Source: Clostridium_AD sp036569345
GTDB taxonomy: Bacteria > Bacillota > Clostridia > Clostridiales > Clostridiaceae
Direction of reading: 5' to 3'
DNA length: 64,000 bases
NCBI RefSeq assembly: GCF_036569345.1
Contig: NZ_DATCQT010000181.1
Coordinates: 46,821 to 110,820 of the forward strand
This document shows, in pieces, positions 1 to 8,647 of this stretch. The notes under the pieces are model-generated. The model saw nothing but the letters and a program-made list of their open reading frames with translations, was not told where the DNA came from and did no database searches. The first letter of the stretch is position 1; each line of letters opens with the position of its first letter. Made by a program: the position numbers and the translations under genes.

Positions 1-641
1 TTATAAAGGATGCTAAGGAAGAATCAGATGTCATTCTTAAAAATATGAGACAATTAGAAAAGCTAGGTTACTCATCCGAAGCAAGGCAAAAACTCGAAGA
101 GGAAAGATCGAAAATTAAAAATAAGCTTGAAAGCTTAGAGAGACATGTAGAAAAAAGTAATGAGGTCTTCGGAGAAAAGCTAAAAAATGTAAAACAAGGT
201 GAAGAGGTATATTTGCCATCTCTTGACCAAAAGGTTATTGTGATTTCCAAGCCTGATAGAAAAGGCGAAGTACAGGTTCAGGCTGGTATTATGAAGATAA
301 ATGTAAAAGTAGATGATCTGCGTAAATCAAGGCTTACACAGGAAGACAAGAAAAAGGCAAAGATAATTAAGAGGGAAATGAAGCTAAATATAAGCAATGT
401 ATCAAATTCTGTAGATCTAAGAGGTATGGATTCTCAGGAGGCTATATTTACTGTTGATAAATTCTTAGATGAAGCTTATTTAGGCGGACTTAAAGAATCT
501 ACAATTATTCATGGTAAGGGCACAGGAGTTTTAAGAAAAACTATTACAGATATGCTTAAGAGACATGGTCATGTTAAAACTTATAGATTGGGAAATTATG
601 GTGAGGGTGGTAGTGGAGTTACCGTAGTAGAACTTAAATAG
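1..641 (+). CDS. mutS2: Endonuclease MutS2, C-terminal part (5' end outside window)
   Basis: The reading frame is open from base 3, so the gene starts before the window; about 212 residues are visible. The first ~60 residues are a charged, Glu/Lys-rich coiled coil, as expected after the MutS2 ATPase. A small beta-rich segment follows (around the motif VYLPSLDQKVIVISKP). The last ~80 residues form an Smr domain with its two hallmarks, VDLRGMDSQEA and HGKGTGVLR, ending in GVTVVELK. MutS2 binds branched DNA and, in Bacillus, rescues collided ribosomes; the Smr domain carries nuclease or ribosome-splitting activity in the family. The ATPase core cannot be judged from here. The family call rests on the Smr signatures plus the preceding coiled coil. 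Confidence 0.93.
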   Translation, partial: IKDAKEESDVILKNMRQLEKLGYSSEARQKLEEERSKIKNKLESLERHVEKSNEVFGEKLKNVKQGEEVYLPSLDQKVIVISKPDRKGEVQVQAGIMKINVKVDDLRKSRLTQEDKKKAKIIKREMKLNISNVSNSVDLRGMDSQEAIFTVDKFLDEAYLGGLKESTIIHGKGTGVLRKTITDMLKRHGHVKTYRLGNYGEGGSGVTVVELK

Positions 642-674
642 TTCATGGTTAATTTAATAAAGGATGGTTAGGAT

Positions 675-1154
675 ATGATTATTGTAAGTGCTTGTTTATG
701 TGGAATTAATTGCAAGTATGATGGTGGGAATAATTTAGATGCACGGCTACAAAAGCTCTTTAAAGACGGAAAAGTTATCCCTGTTTGTCCAGAACAACTA
801 GGGGGACAAGAAACTCCTAGGGCTCCACATGAAATTGTGAATGGGGATGGACTCGATGTGCTAGAAGGAAAAGCTAGAATTCTTGGACCAAAAAAAGATG
901 ACGATCAAACATCAAAGTTCTTAAAAGGTGCTTATGAAACTTTAGAAATTGCAGAAGTAGTTGGAGCTAGTATTGCTATTTTAAAAGCACGAAGTCCTTC
1001 TTGTGGAGTAGGAACAATATACGATGGAACTTTTAGTGGTACTAGAAGAAAGGGTAATGGAGTTACAGCACAGTTATTAATATCGAAGGGTATAAAAGTT
1101 TTTACAGAAGAAAACTTAGATGATTTAGAATTACAAAAGGGGGAAATAAAATGA
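675..1154 (+). CDS. DUF523 family protein, TudS-like Fe-S enzyme candidate
   Basis: 159-aa cytosolic protein that begins MIIVSACLCGINCKYDGG and contains VCPEQLGGQETPR and ARSPSCGVGTIYDG, the conserved blocks of DUF523. Cysteines at 7, 9, 13, 38 and 110 are available. In the characterised member TudS (thiouracil desulfidase) three conserved Cys bind a catalytic [4Fe-4S] cluster, so Cys7 or Cys9 with Cys38 and Cys110 are plausible ligands (inference). The stop overlaps the next start (ATGA), so it is probably translationally coupled to the FMN oxidase downstream. It begins 33 bp after mutS2. The substrate is not determinable from sequence; desulfuration of a thiolated nucleobase is the best analogy. 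Confidence 0.8.
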   Translation: MIIVSACLCGINCKYDGGNNLDARLQKLFKDGKVIPVCPEQLGGQETPRAPHEIVNGDGLDVLEGKARILGPKKDDDQTSKFLKGAYETLEIAEVVGASIAILKARSPSCGVGTIYDGTFSGTRRKGNGVTAQLLISKGIKVFTEENLDDLELQKGEIK

Positions 1155-2164
1155 ATTATAAAGATGTTTTAAAAGATGCTAGAGGAAATTTAAACAAAAG
1201 TTGTAGAGTTTGTCCTATATGTAATGGAGTTGCTTGCGCAGGCGAAGTACCCGGAATGGGAGGTAAAGGAACTGGTGGTTCTTTTAAAATTAATATAGAA
1301 TCATTGGAAGCTTATAAACTTAATATGAGAACTATACATGATGCAAAAAATCCTGATACTTCTATAGAGATGTTTGGTATAAAAATGGATATGCCAGTAT
1401 TTGCTGCCCCGGTATCTGGAACTACCCTAAATATGGGTGGCAAATTTAGCGAAGAAGAGTATATATCTTGGGTTATTAGTGGATGTATTAAAGGGGGAAT
1501 TTCTCCAATGGTGGGAGACACTGCTGTAGATTCTTTTTACACAACTAATCTTGAACAGTTAGAAAAACAGGGTGGGAATGGCATTGCAATAATAAAACCT
1601 TGGGAAAATGCAAAAGTTATAGAGAAAATTAAATTAGCAGAAAAAGCAGGTGCCTTTGCTATAGGAATGGACATAGATGCTTGTGGTCTTCTTACTTTAG
1701 CACTTGCTGGTAAACCAGTTATGCCTAAAACCGTGGATGAAATTAAACAAATTGTTGAATCAACTAAGCTTCCATTTATTTTAAAAGGAATAATGACAAC
1801 AGACGAAGCAGAACTTGCGGTTGATGCAGGAGTAGCGGCAATTGTAGTATCAAATCATGGAGGAAGAGTATTAGATCAAACTCCGGGAGTTGCTAATGTT
1901 CTTCAAGATATTGCTGAAGTGGTCAAGGGAAAAGTAATTATTTTAGCTGATGGTGGAGTTCGAAATGGTGTCGATATACTTAAAATGATAGCACTAGGTG
2001 CAGATGCAGTTCTTATTGGCAGGCCATTTGTAACTGCATCATTTGGTGGTAAGGCAGAAGGCGTAAAATCTTACATTGATTTGCTAAAAAGCGAATTAAA
2101 ATCATCTATGGTGCTTACAGGGTGTAAATCTATAGGAGATATTAATAATAGAATTTTATATTAA
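1151..2164 (+). CDS. FMN-dependent alpha-hydroxy-acid dehydrogenase/oxidase family protein
   Basis: 337-aa TIM-barrel flavoprotein of the lactate oxidase/glycolate oxidase/LldD family. It shows the FMN-phosphate and active-site blocks: PVFAAPVSG near residue 80, LKGIMTTDEA, VVSNHGGRVLDQTPG (the catalytic His is in SNHGG), ILADGGVRNG and ADAVLIGRPF. An N-terminal SCRVCPICNGVACAG segment is Cys-rich (four Cys within 15 residues), which is not a feature of classical lactate oxidases and is common in clostridial members; it may bind metal or an Fe-S cluster (inference). Its start overlaps the DUF523 stop by 4 bp, so the two form a coupled pair. The substrate is unknown. Confidence 0.85.
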   Translation: MNYKDVLKDARGNLNKSCRVCPICNGVACAGEVPGMGGKGTGGSFKINIESLEAYKLNMRTIHDAKNPDTSIEMFGIKMDMPVFAAPVSGTTLNMGGKFSEEEYISWVISGCIKGGISPMVGDTAVDSFYTTNLEQLEKQGGNGIAIIKPWENAKVIEKIKLAEKAGAFAIGMDIDACGLLTLALAGKPVMPKTVDEIKQIVESTKLPFILKGIMTTDEAELAVDAGVAAIVVSNHGGRVLDQTPGVANVLQDIAEVVKGKVIILADGGVRNGVDILKMIALGADAVLIGRPFVTASFGGKAEGVKSYIDLLKSELKSSMVLTGCKSIGDINNRILY

Positions 2165-2177
2165 ATATAATGTGAAT

Positions 2178-2223
2178 AAATAAAGAAGAAAGCCATTATT
2201 TATAAGGCTTTCTTCTTTATTTG
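2178..2223. terminator. Bidirectional intrinsic terminator between convergent genes
   Basis: A perfect stem of about 17 bp with core arms at 2182-2194 (AAAGAAGAAAGCC) and 2206-2218 encloses an 11-nt loop. A-rich and T-rich flanks on both sides give a U-tract in either direction. It sits between the + strand oxidase and the - strand decarboxylase, so it can serve both. Confidence 0.85.
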
Positions 2224-2248
2224 TTAAGATATAACACCTAAATTATGT

Positions 2249-3739
2249 TTATTCAACAGTTATGTACACTGCATCTTCTTCGAGAACAACTTTGATATAT
2301 TCAACTTCAGGGTCTTCAGTTCCTTGAACATATAATCCAGTGTTTTTTAATTTTTCAACATAATCTACAATCTCTTGAGTTATTCTCTCTCCAGGGCAAA
2401 GTACTGGAATGCCAGGTGGATAAGCCATTAAGAATTCCCCACTTATCATACCAACACTTTTTTTAATTTCAACAGCTGTATTTACACTGTTGAAAGCCTC
2501 ACGGGGAATTTGAACTTGTTCTGGAATACTGGGAATATCAATAAAATCAGATTTTTTTGTTCCTTTGCCATAATATTCATTGCTTATTTCTCTTAGAGCT
2601 GAAAGTAATTGTTCCATTCCATCTTTTGTATCTCCAAAAGTACCAACTGCTAAAATATTATAAAGATCAGATAATTCCATTTGTATATGATATTTGTTAG
2701 CAAGTATCATATCTAAGTCATAACCCGTTATACCTAAATCCCTACAAGTGATTGTGATTTTAGTTGGATCAAAAGCATAAGCACCGAAACCATCTAGGAC
2801 TTCTTCTCCAAAACAATAAAACCCTGGTATTTTATTCACTTCACTTCTTACATAATTACATAGATCAATAGTCTTTTCTAAAAGTAGCGTGCCATCTAAT
2901 GTAATTTGTCGCCTTGCACAATCTAATGATGCCATTAGTATGTAGGAAGGTGACGTTGTGTGCATTAAGTTTATTAGTTGTTTAACTCTAGCAGGGTTAA
3001 CTCGTTTTGAACTAACATGTAGCATAGAACTTTGAGTTAATGAACCTATAATTTTATGAGTGCTTTGAGCACAGATATCTGCACCAGCTTCCATTGCGGA
3101 CATTGGTAACCTGCTATTAAATTTAAGATGAGGGCCATGAGCTTCATCAACTATCAGAGGAATGTCGTATTCATGAACTATATCTGCAATTCTCTTTATA
3201 TCTGTTGAAACTCCATAGTATGTGGGGTTAATTATAAGCACAGCTTTCGCATCAGGATTTTCCTTCAATGTTTCTTCCACAGTTTCTGGGGAAACTCCAT
3301 GTGCAACCCCAATTTTTTTATCTAGTGCAGGCTGCATATAAACTGGCACAGCACCTGATAAAATGATACCACCAGTTATTGATTTATGTACATTTCTAGG
3401 AACAATTATTTTATCGCCAGATCCAACTACAGACATAATCATAGCTTGAATAGCACCAGAAGTTCCATGAACTGAGAAAAAAGATGCATCAGCACCATAA
3501 GCATCAGCTGCTAATTCTTGCGCCTTTTTAATAGGTCCAGTTGGGTGGTGAAAACTGTCAACAAGTTTAAAAACAGTAACATCAATTTTAAAAGGATTAT
3601 CTCCCATAAAACTTCTAAATTGTTCATCTGCCCCTATTCCTTTTTTATGCCCAGGCACGTGAAAAGGTAAGGTTTCTCTATCTACATATTCCATTAAAGC
3701 ATCAAATAATGGAGTTTCATTTTGATTTAATCTATACAA
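2249..3739 (-). CDS. speA: Orn/Lys/Arg decarboxylase family PLP enzyme (SpeA-like)
   Basis: About 496 aa, fold-type I PLP decarboxylase. Family marks are PFHVPGHKKG near the N-terminus, SFFSVHGTSGA, VDEAHGPH, the Schiff-base lysine in STHKIIGSLTQSS, and the C-terminal domain ending in EYIKVVLEEDAVYITVE. Members in Firmicutes decarboxylate arginine or lysine to start polyamine synthesis (B. subtilis SpeA is arginine-specific); which substrate is used here cannot be read from the sequence. Start choice: the frame stays open to a TTG at 3757, but a strong GGAAGGGGTG lies just inside it and ends 6 nt before a second TTG at 3739. That TTG gives MYRLNQNETPLFDAL and is the more likely start. It stands alone and is convergent with the upstream operon. 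Confidence 0.85.
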   Translation of the reverse strand: MYRLNQNETPLFDALMEYVDRETLPFHVPGHKKGIGADEQFRSFMGDNPFKIDVTVFKLVDSFHHPTGPIKKAQELAADAYGADASFFSVHGTSGAIQAMIMSVVGSGDKIIVPRNVHKSITGGIILSGAVPVYMQPALDKKIGVAHGVSPETVEETLKENPDAKAVLIINPTYYGVSTDIKRIADIVHEYDIPLIVDEAHGPHLKFNSRLPMSAMEAGADICAQSTHKIIGSLTQSSMLHVSSKRVNPARVKQLINLMHTTSPSYILMASLDCARRQITLDGTLLLEKTIDLCNYVRSEVNKIPGFYCFGEEVLDGFGAYAFDPTKITITCRDLGITGYDLDMILANKYHIQMELSDLYNILAVGTFGDTKDGMEQLLSALREISNEYYGKGTKKSDFIDIPSIPEQVQIPREAFNSVNTAVEIKKSVGMISGEFLMAYPPGIPVLCPGERITQEIVDYVEKLKNTGLYVQGTEDPEVEYIKVVLEEDAVYITVE

Positions 3740-4067
3740 TTTATACACCCCTTCCAAAAGAATTTATATTAGTTTATTAAATCACTATTTAAAGTATAAT
3801 CATTCAGTCAATTTATAATTATAAAGTATTAGATATGTAAATACAATTATAATTATAAAATAATGCACAATATCATATTTAAAGTTGGAAAAATCAGCTT
3901 TAAATGACTACGTTATAACAAAATATGGGAAAATAGGTTATTAGTGAAAATTCCTTTTATTTGTAATGGATTGATAGTATAATATGATAGACTAAAGAGA
4001 GATTAATACAGGTGTAAATTAACATAATAACTGTTATCGGATTCATAGTAACAAAAGGAGGTATTAT
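3740..4067. other. AT-rich divergent intergenic region with a 13-bp direct repeat
   Basis: No gene is seen here. The region separates the divergent decarboxylase and phosphoglucomutase genes and must hold promoters for both. The 13-mer TTATAATTATAAA occurs twice (3813-3825 and 3847-3859). A TATAAT hexamer at 3978-3983 may be a -10 for the phosphoglucomutase, but no good -35 is placed at the right distance. An AAAGGAGG ribosome site precedes 4068. Confidence 0.45.
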
Positions 4068-5819
4068 ATGACATATACAGAAAAGTATAAAAGTTGGATT
4101 AACTCTAAGTTTATAGATTTAAAATTGAAGAGTGAATTGGAACATTTAGTAGATGAAAAAGAAATTGAAGATAGATTTTATAAAGATTTAGAGTTTGGTA
4201 CAGGAGGATTAAGAGGTGTAATTGGTGCAGGAACAAATAGGATGAATATACACACAGTAGGCAAGGCAGCTCAAGGCTTAGCAGACTATTTAAATATAAA
4301 ATACAAAGAAAAGATATCTGTTACCATAGCATACGATTCAAGAAATATGTCAATAGAATTTGCAAAGGCAGCTGCAGAAACACTTTGCGGCAATGGTATT
4401 TTTGTTAATTTGTTTGAAACTTTAACACCGACTCCAATTTTATCTTATGCAGTTCGAGAACTTAAAAGTAAAGCAGGTATTGTAATTACTGCATCACATA
4501 ATCCTAAAGAGTACAACGGATTTAAGGTATATGGTGATGATGGTGGACAAGTTACAGATGAAGTAGCAAGCAGAATTACAACCTGTGCAGATGGAATTAA
4601 AGATTTTTCTAAAATAAAAACAATAGGAATCAATAAAGCAAAAGCAAATGGAATGTTAAAAATAATTGGGGAAAACCTTTATTTATCGTATATTGATAAG
4701 ACTAAAAATTTAACTATTAGAAAAGACTTAGTTAAGAAATATGCTAAGGATTTGAAAATAATTTATACTCCTATTCATGGTTCAGGAAACATTCCTGTGA
4801 GGAGAGTTTTGAGTGAATTAGGTTATGACAAAGTGTTTGTTGTAAAAGAGCAAGAAATGCCAGATGGTAATTTCACTACAGTTTCATATCCTAATCCAGA
4901 ACAATCAGAGGTATTTGAATTAGCACTTAATATGGCGAGTGACATCAATCCGGACATTATTTTTGGTACAGACCCTGACTGTGATCGAATTGGAGTTGTT
5001 GTTAAAGGTGAAAAAGGTCAATATAAGGTTTTGTCAGGTAATCAGACAGGTATATTATTAGCTAATTACATTTTAAATTCATTAAGTGAAACTAACCAAT
5101 TGCCTAAAAATGGTGTTGTAATAAAAACTATTGTTACAACAGACATGATAGGGAGTATAGGAAAAAAATATAATGTTGAAGTATTAGATGTGCTAACAGG
5201 ATTTAAATATATTGGGGAGAAAATTAAAGAGTTTGAACAGGAGGGTAAAAAAGAGTTTATATTTGGTTTTGAGGAGAGTTTTGGTTATTTGGCAGGAAAT
5301 TTTGTGCGTGATAAAGATGCGGTTATAGCTTCCATGCTAATTTGTGAGATGACACTTTATTATAAAAATAAAGGTATGAGTTTGTATGATGCTTTGTTGA
5401 ATATTTATAAAGAGAATGGATACTACGAGGAAAGTTTAGTATCCATAGAACTTAAAGGAAAAGATGGTGCAGAAAAAATAGGTAATATTATGCAGTATTT
5501 AAGAAATTCAATGAATGGATTAATAGGTAATAATAAAATTGTAAAAAAGATGGACTATAAAACCGGATTGGAATTAGATTTAATTAAAATTAATGAGAAA
5601 ACAATTAAATTACCAAAATCTAATGTATTAAAATTTGTGTTAGAAGATGGTTCTTGGTTTGTAGTTCGGCCTTCTGGTACTGAACCAAAAATAAAAATTT
5701 ATTTATCAGTAAAAGGAAATAGCTTAAAAAATGCATCTGAAAAAATAGTTAATCTAAAAGAAAATGTTATGTCAATAGTTGATATGGGATGTATAAATTT
5801 AAATACTGTCAAAGAATAG
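4068..5819 (+). CDS. pgcA: Phospho-sugar mutase, alpha-phosphoglucomutase type
   Basis: 583 aa, the usual length for Firmicute PgcA. All four family motifs are present: the phosphoserine loop TASHNPKEYNGFK (Ser about residue 143), the Mg-binding DPDCDR (about residues 302-306), the sugar-selectivity loop GFEESFGY, and the phosphate-binding loop RPSGTEPKIKIY near the C-terminus. It interconverts glucose-6-phosphate and glucose-1-phosphate, the substrate of GalU encoded at 7279. It therefore probably feeds UDP-glucose or related precursors to the surface-polysaccharide genes downstream. AAAGGAGG 6 nt before ATG supports the start. Some family members also act on mannose phosphates. Confidence 0.9.
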   Translation: MTYTEKYKSWINSKFIDLKLKSELEHLVDEKEIEDRFYKDLEFGTGGLRGVIGAGTNRMNIHTVGKAAQGLADYLNIKYKEKISVTIAYDSRNMSIEFAKAAAETLCGNGIFVNLFETLTPTPILSYAVRELKSKAGIVITASHNPKEYNGFKVYGDDGGQVTDEVASRITTCADGIKDFSKIKTIGINKAKANGMLKIIGENLYLSYIDKTKNLTIRKDLVKKYAKDLKIIYTPIHGSGNIPVRRVLSELGYDKVFVVKEQEMPDGNFTTVSYPNPEQSEVFELALNMASDINPDIIFGTDPDCDRIGVVVKGEKGQYKVLSGNQTGILLANYILNSLSETNQLPKNGVVIKTIVTTDMIGSIGKKYNVEVLDVLTGFKYIGEKIKEFEQEGKKEFIFGFEESFGYLAGNFVRDKDAVIASMLICEMTLYYKNKGMSLYDALLNIYKENGYYEESLVSIELKGKDGAEKIGNIMQYLRNSMNGLIGNNKIVKKMDYKTGLELDLIKINEKTIKLPKSNVLKFVLEDGSWFVVRPSGTEPKIKIYLSVKGNSLKNASEKIVNLKENVMSIVDMGCINLNTVKE

Positions 5820-5925
5820 ATTTACTTGTAATCATTTTATAAGGTTTACAAATTATTCTTTGTATATTATTATTAATAGTAACAATTGTAGCAGAAATAT
5901 TTGAGATTAATAGGAAGGTGTAAGC

Positions 5926-6996
5926 ATGGACGTAAAAACATATTTTTCTGAAAAATTAGCAGCTATTCTTTTTTTAGAAATAAAGAAGAATAGCAAAATT
6001 AATGAGTTTGTCATAATGGATGATTTATACTTCCCAGTGAGAACAAACGAAATGATCAAAAAGGTAAAGGAAAAAGAAGATTTCGATAATATACCAGTTA
6101 ATTTATTTATAGAAGGAATGTTCTATGTAATAGGCGCAGATGAACTTTTTAAATATAATGAAGAATATAAAGGGATTATAAATGGTGTTCCAAATTCCAT
6201 ACCATTTATTAAAGGTGTAATATTTAAAGAAATTAAAAATGAGAATTATGAAGAAGCATATATTATTTTAAAAGGACTATTATCATTGCAAGAGAATATA
6301 GAAAATTATGATAAAATTTTTATATTAGTTGATAAATTAAGATTGAAAAATATTATGTTTAAGGATGAGGAATTAAGACTTATAGAAAAGGCTAAAAAAA
6401 TCACCAATTACGCTACCCCCTATTTATATGAATCATTAGTTTTTAATAGTGAAAGTAAACATGACTTAGCATTGCTAGCTTTAAGAAATTATATTATAAA
6501 TGGTGGTGAACAAACCACAGAGGTCATTGAATTAAAAAATGAGTTAGAAACCATTACAAGTTTTCAAAAGGGAAAAGATCTAGTATCTGAGAATCCTAAA
6601 GCGGCACTTGAAATTTTAATACCCTTAATGGAGCAATTAGGAGATAAACCAGATGTATATTATAACTGTGCTATAGCTTACAGAATACTGCAAAATCACG
6701 AAAAAGCTATATACTATCTAAATGAAGCGATGGCAATTGATAAAGATTTAATAGAAGTAATAAATGAATTCGGTATTAATTATGCTTGCCTTGAAAATTA
6801 TGAGGTAGCTATTCAGTATTTTAGGAAGGCCTTTGAGGTTACAAAATCTATAGAGATATGCACAAATCTTGTTATGTGTTATTTAAATGTTAAAAATATT
6901 GAGCAAGCTAAAATACATTTAGATATAGCAAAAAAAATAGATGCAAAAGATGAAATTGTAATCCAGCTAGAAAAGCTATTTACGGATGTTAAATAA
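5926..6996 (+). CDS. Tetratricopeptide-repeat protein of unknown function
   Basis: 356 aa, cytosolic, no signal peptide. The C-terminal third (about residues 235-350) has recognisable TPR units, for example PDVYYNCAIAYRILQNHEKAIYYLNEA followed by repeats with the same A/Y/A spacing. The N-terminal ~200 residues are helical and charged and match no family I recognise. TPR segments usually mediate protein-protein contacts. It lies between phosphoglucomutase and galU with about 106 and 282 bp either side, so it may be transcribed separately. A role linked to nucleotide-sugar supply is suggested only by position. Confidence 0.7.
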   Translation: MDVKTYFSEKLAAILFLEIKKNSKINEFVIMDDLYFPVRTNEMIKKVKEKEDFDNIPVNLFIEGMFYVIGADELFKYNEEYKGIINGVPNSIPFIKGVIFKEIKNENYEEAYIILKGLLSLQENIENYDKIFILVDKLRLKNIMFKDEELRLIEKAKKITNYATPYLYESLVFNSESKHDLALLALRNYIINGGEQTTEVIELKNELETITSFQKGKDLVSENPKAALEILIPLMEQLGDKPDVYYNCAIAYRILQNHEKAIYYLNEAMAIDKDLIEVINEFGINYACLENYEVAIQYFRKAFEVTKSIEICTNLVMCYLNVKNIEQAKIHLDIAKKIDAKDEIVIQLEKLFTDVK

Positions 6997-7278
6997 ATTT
7001 AGAGAGTTTGTTAGGTGATTATGGAGAAGAAGTTGAAAAACAGTTGAAAAATTCGTAAAAAAGATTTGGCACATATTCTCTGTAGCGATGGACATAATAT
7101 TACAAGTAGAAAAACTAGGTTAAAATAAGTTTACTCAACATTAAAAGAAACAAATAGAAATTTAAAATTTTTAACATTTTCAAATAGATTTTTTAAAATA
7201 AGTTTACAATCTAGGAGTATGTTTGGCATCTGAAAAAAATAACATATAAAGGATGTCTTAATTAAGGAGAGATGAACT
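6997..7278. repeat. Intergenic region with a 15-bp direct repeat upstream of galU
   Basis: No gene is supported here. The 15-mer TTAAAATAAGTTTAC occurs at 7120-7134 and again at 7193-7207, and CAAATAGA occurs at 7151 and 7181, so the stretch looks partly duplicated. AAGGAGAG precedes the galU start. No convincing promoter was placed. Confidence 0.45.
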
Positions 7279-8187
7279 ATGAGAGTTAAAAAAGCTATAA
7301 TACCCGCAGCAGGACTTGGAACAAGATTTCTGCCTGCTACAAAAGCACAACCTAAAGAAATGTTACCAATTGTTGATAAACCAACAATACAGTATATTAT
7401 AGAGGAAGCCGTAGCATCTGGAATTGAGGAAATATTAATTATAACAGGAAGAAACAAAAGAGCTATCGAAGATCATTTTGACAAATCTATTGAACTTGAA
7501 TATCAATTAGAGCAAAATGGTAAAAATGATGTCTTGAAAATGGTTAGAGATATTTCAAATCTAGCAAATATTTATTATATAAGGCAGAAAGAGCCAAAAG
7601 GGCTTGGTCATGCTATAAGTTGTGCAAAAACTTTTGTTGGGAATGAACCTTTTGCTGTAATGCTTGGTGATGATGTTGTAGATAGTAAGGTGCCTTGTTT
7701 AAAACAACTAATAGACTGCTATAGCAAATATAGAACCTCAATATTAGGAGTCCAAAAGGTTCCATTAAGTCAAGTTAGTAAATATGGTATAGTAAATGGA
7801 ACATCAATAGAAGATCGGGTTTATAAGGTAGCAGATGTTATTGAAAAACCCAGTGCTTCAGAAGCTCCATCAAACATAGCCATTCTCGGAAGGTATATTA
7901 TAACACCTAGAATATTTGATATTTTAGAAAATACAAAGCCAGGTAAGGGTGGAGAAATTCAACTTACTGATGCCTTAAAGACTTTAATAACAGAGGAAGA
8001 TATGTACGCTTATAATTTTGATGGTAGAAGGTATGACGTAGGTGATAAAGAGGGATTTTTGGAAGCAAATGTGGAATTCGCACTCAAAAGAGAGGATTTG
8101 AAAAAAGCTTTTATGCAATATCTTTTAACTATCAAGGATAATGAGATGTTTAAAGAAATTTACAATGAGTGCAATAATAAAATATAA
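7279..8187 (+). CDS. galU: UTP-glucose-1-phosphate uridylyltransferase
   Basis: 302 aa, the standard GalU length. The nucleotide-binding signature IIPAAGLGTRFLPATKA followed by PKEMLPIVDKPTIQYI is intact, and VMLGDDVVD, IVEKP-like (VIEKPS) and GGEIQLTDAL blocks follow as in the family. It converts UTP and glucose-1-phosphate to UDP-glucose in the cytosol. It follows phosphoglucomutase, so together they make UDP-glucose for glycolipids and the polysaccharide locus that starts at 8648. It ends in a clear intrinsic terminator, so it is probably a separate unit from that locus. Confidence 0.94.
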   Translation: MRVKKAIIPAAGLGTRFLPATKAQPKEMLPIVDKPTIQYIIEEAVASGIEEILIITGRNKRAIEDHFDKSIELEYQLEQNGKNDVLKMVRDISNLANIYYIRQKEPKGLGHAISCAKTFVGNEPFAVMLGDDVVDSKVPCLKQLIDCYSKYRTSILGVQKVPLSQVSKYGIVNGTSIEDRVYKVADVIEKPSASEAPSNIAILGRYIITPRIFDILENTKPGKGGEIQLTDALKTLITEEDMYAYNFDGRRYDVGDKEGFLEANVEFALKREDLKKAFMQYLLTIKDNEMFKEIYNECNNKI

Positions 8188-8198
8188 AGAGTAAAAGT

Positions 8199-8226
8199 AA
8201 AAAGCTAGATAAAACTAGCTTTTTTA
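8199..8226 (+). terminator. Intrinsic terminator after galU
   Basis: A 10-bp perfect stem (AAAAAGCTAG at 8199-8208, CTAGCTTTTT at 8215-8224) with a 6-nt loop runs straight into a T-rich tract. Confidence 0.9.
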
Positions 8227-8647
8227 TTTTTGTATAAATCATATATTGTCAAGTGTGGACTATACAAAAGGCTATTAATAAAACTTATGGGGAGAAAGGT
8301 CACAATTTATTGAGTGAAAACGTTTTATTTATGAGGAATTATAAATAAATAGTTAATATACTCCTATAAATTATACAAATAGAATGATTTAGGATATAAT
8401 AATATATGCTAAGATACGTTATGGTAAAAGTAAAAAAATGTTGAATAATTTTAGAAATGATGTAAAATGATTAAGGAACTCGTATTTTTAAAATTTTCTA
8501 TTATTCCTGTGGTAATTTTGATAATAGATTTTAATAAATATTTGAATTGTATCGAAATATATGGAAATACACTTCAATAGAATAATTATTTTATACTGTA
8601 TAGTAAATATATTAAATTAAACCTTTAAGGTTATAGGAGGTAACAAA
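8227..8647. other. Long AT-rich leader before the polysaccharide locus
   Basis: About 420 bp without a supported gene. It precedes the first gene of a ~29-kb co-directional locus, so it should contain the main promoter and perhaps leader control. What I can see is limited: TATACT at 8592-8597 could be a -10, and a small palindrome (AACCTTTAAGGTT, 8620-8632) sits immediately before the GGAGG ribosome site. I found no riboswitch or convincing -35. Confidence 0.4.

Noticed and set aside
7066..7098. Sigma-54-like TTGGCAC promoter before galU
   Set aside because: The GC half-site is not followed by a TTGCW element at the right spacing, and the -10 alternatives are badly spaced for sigma A.
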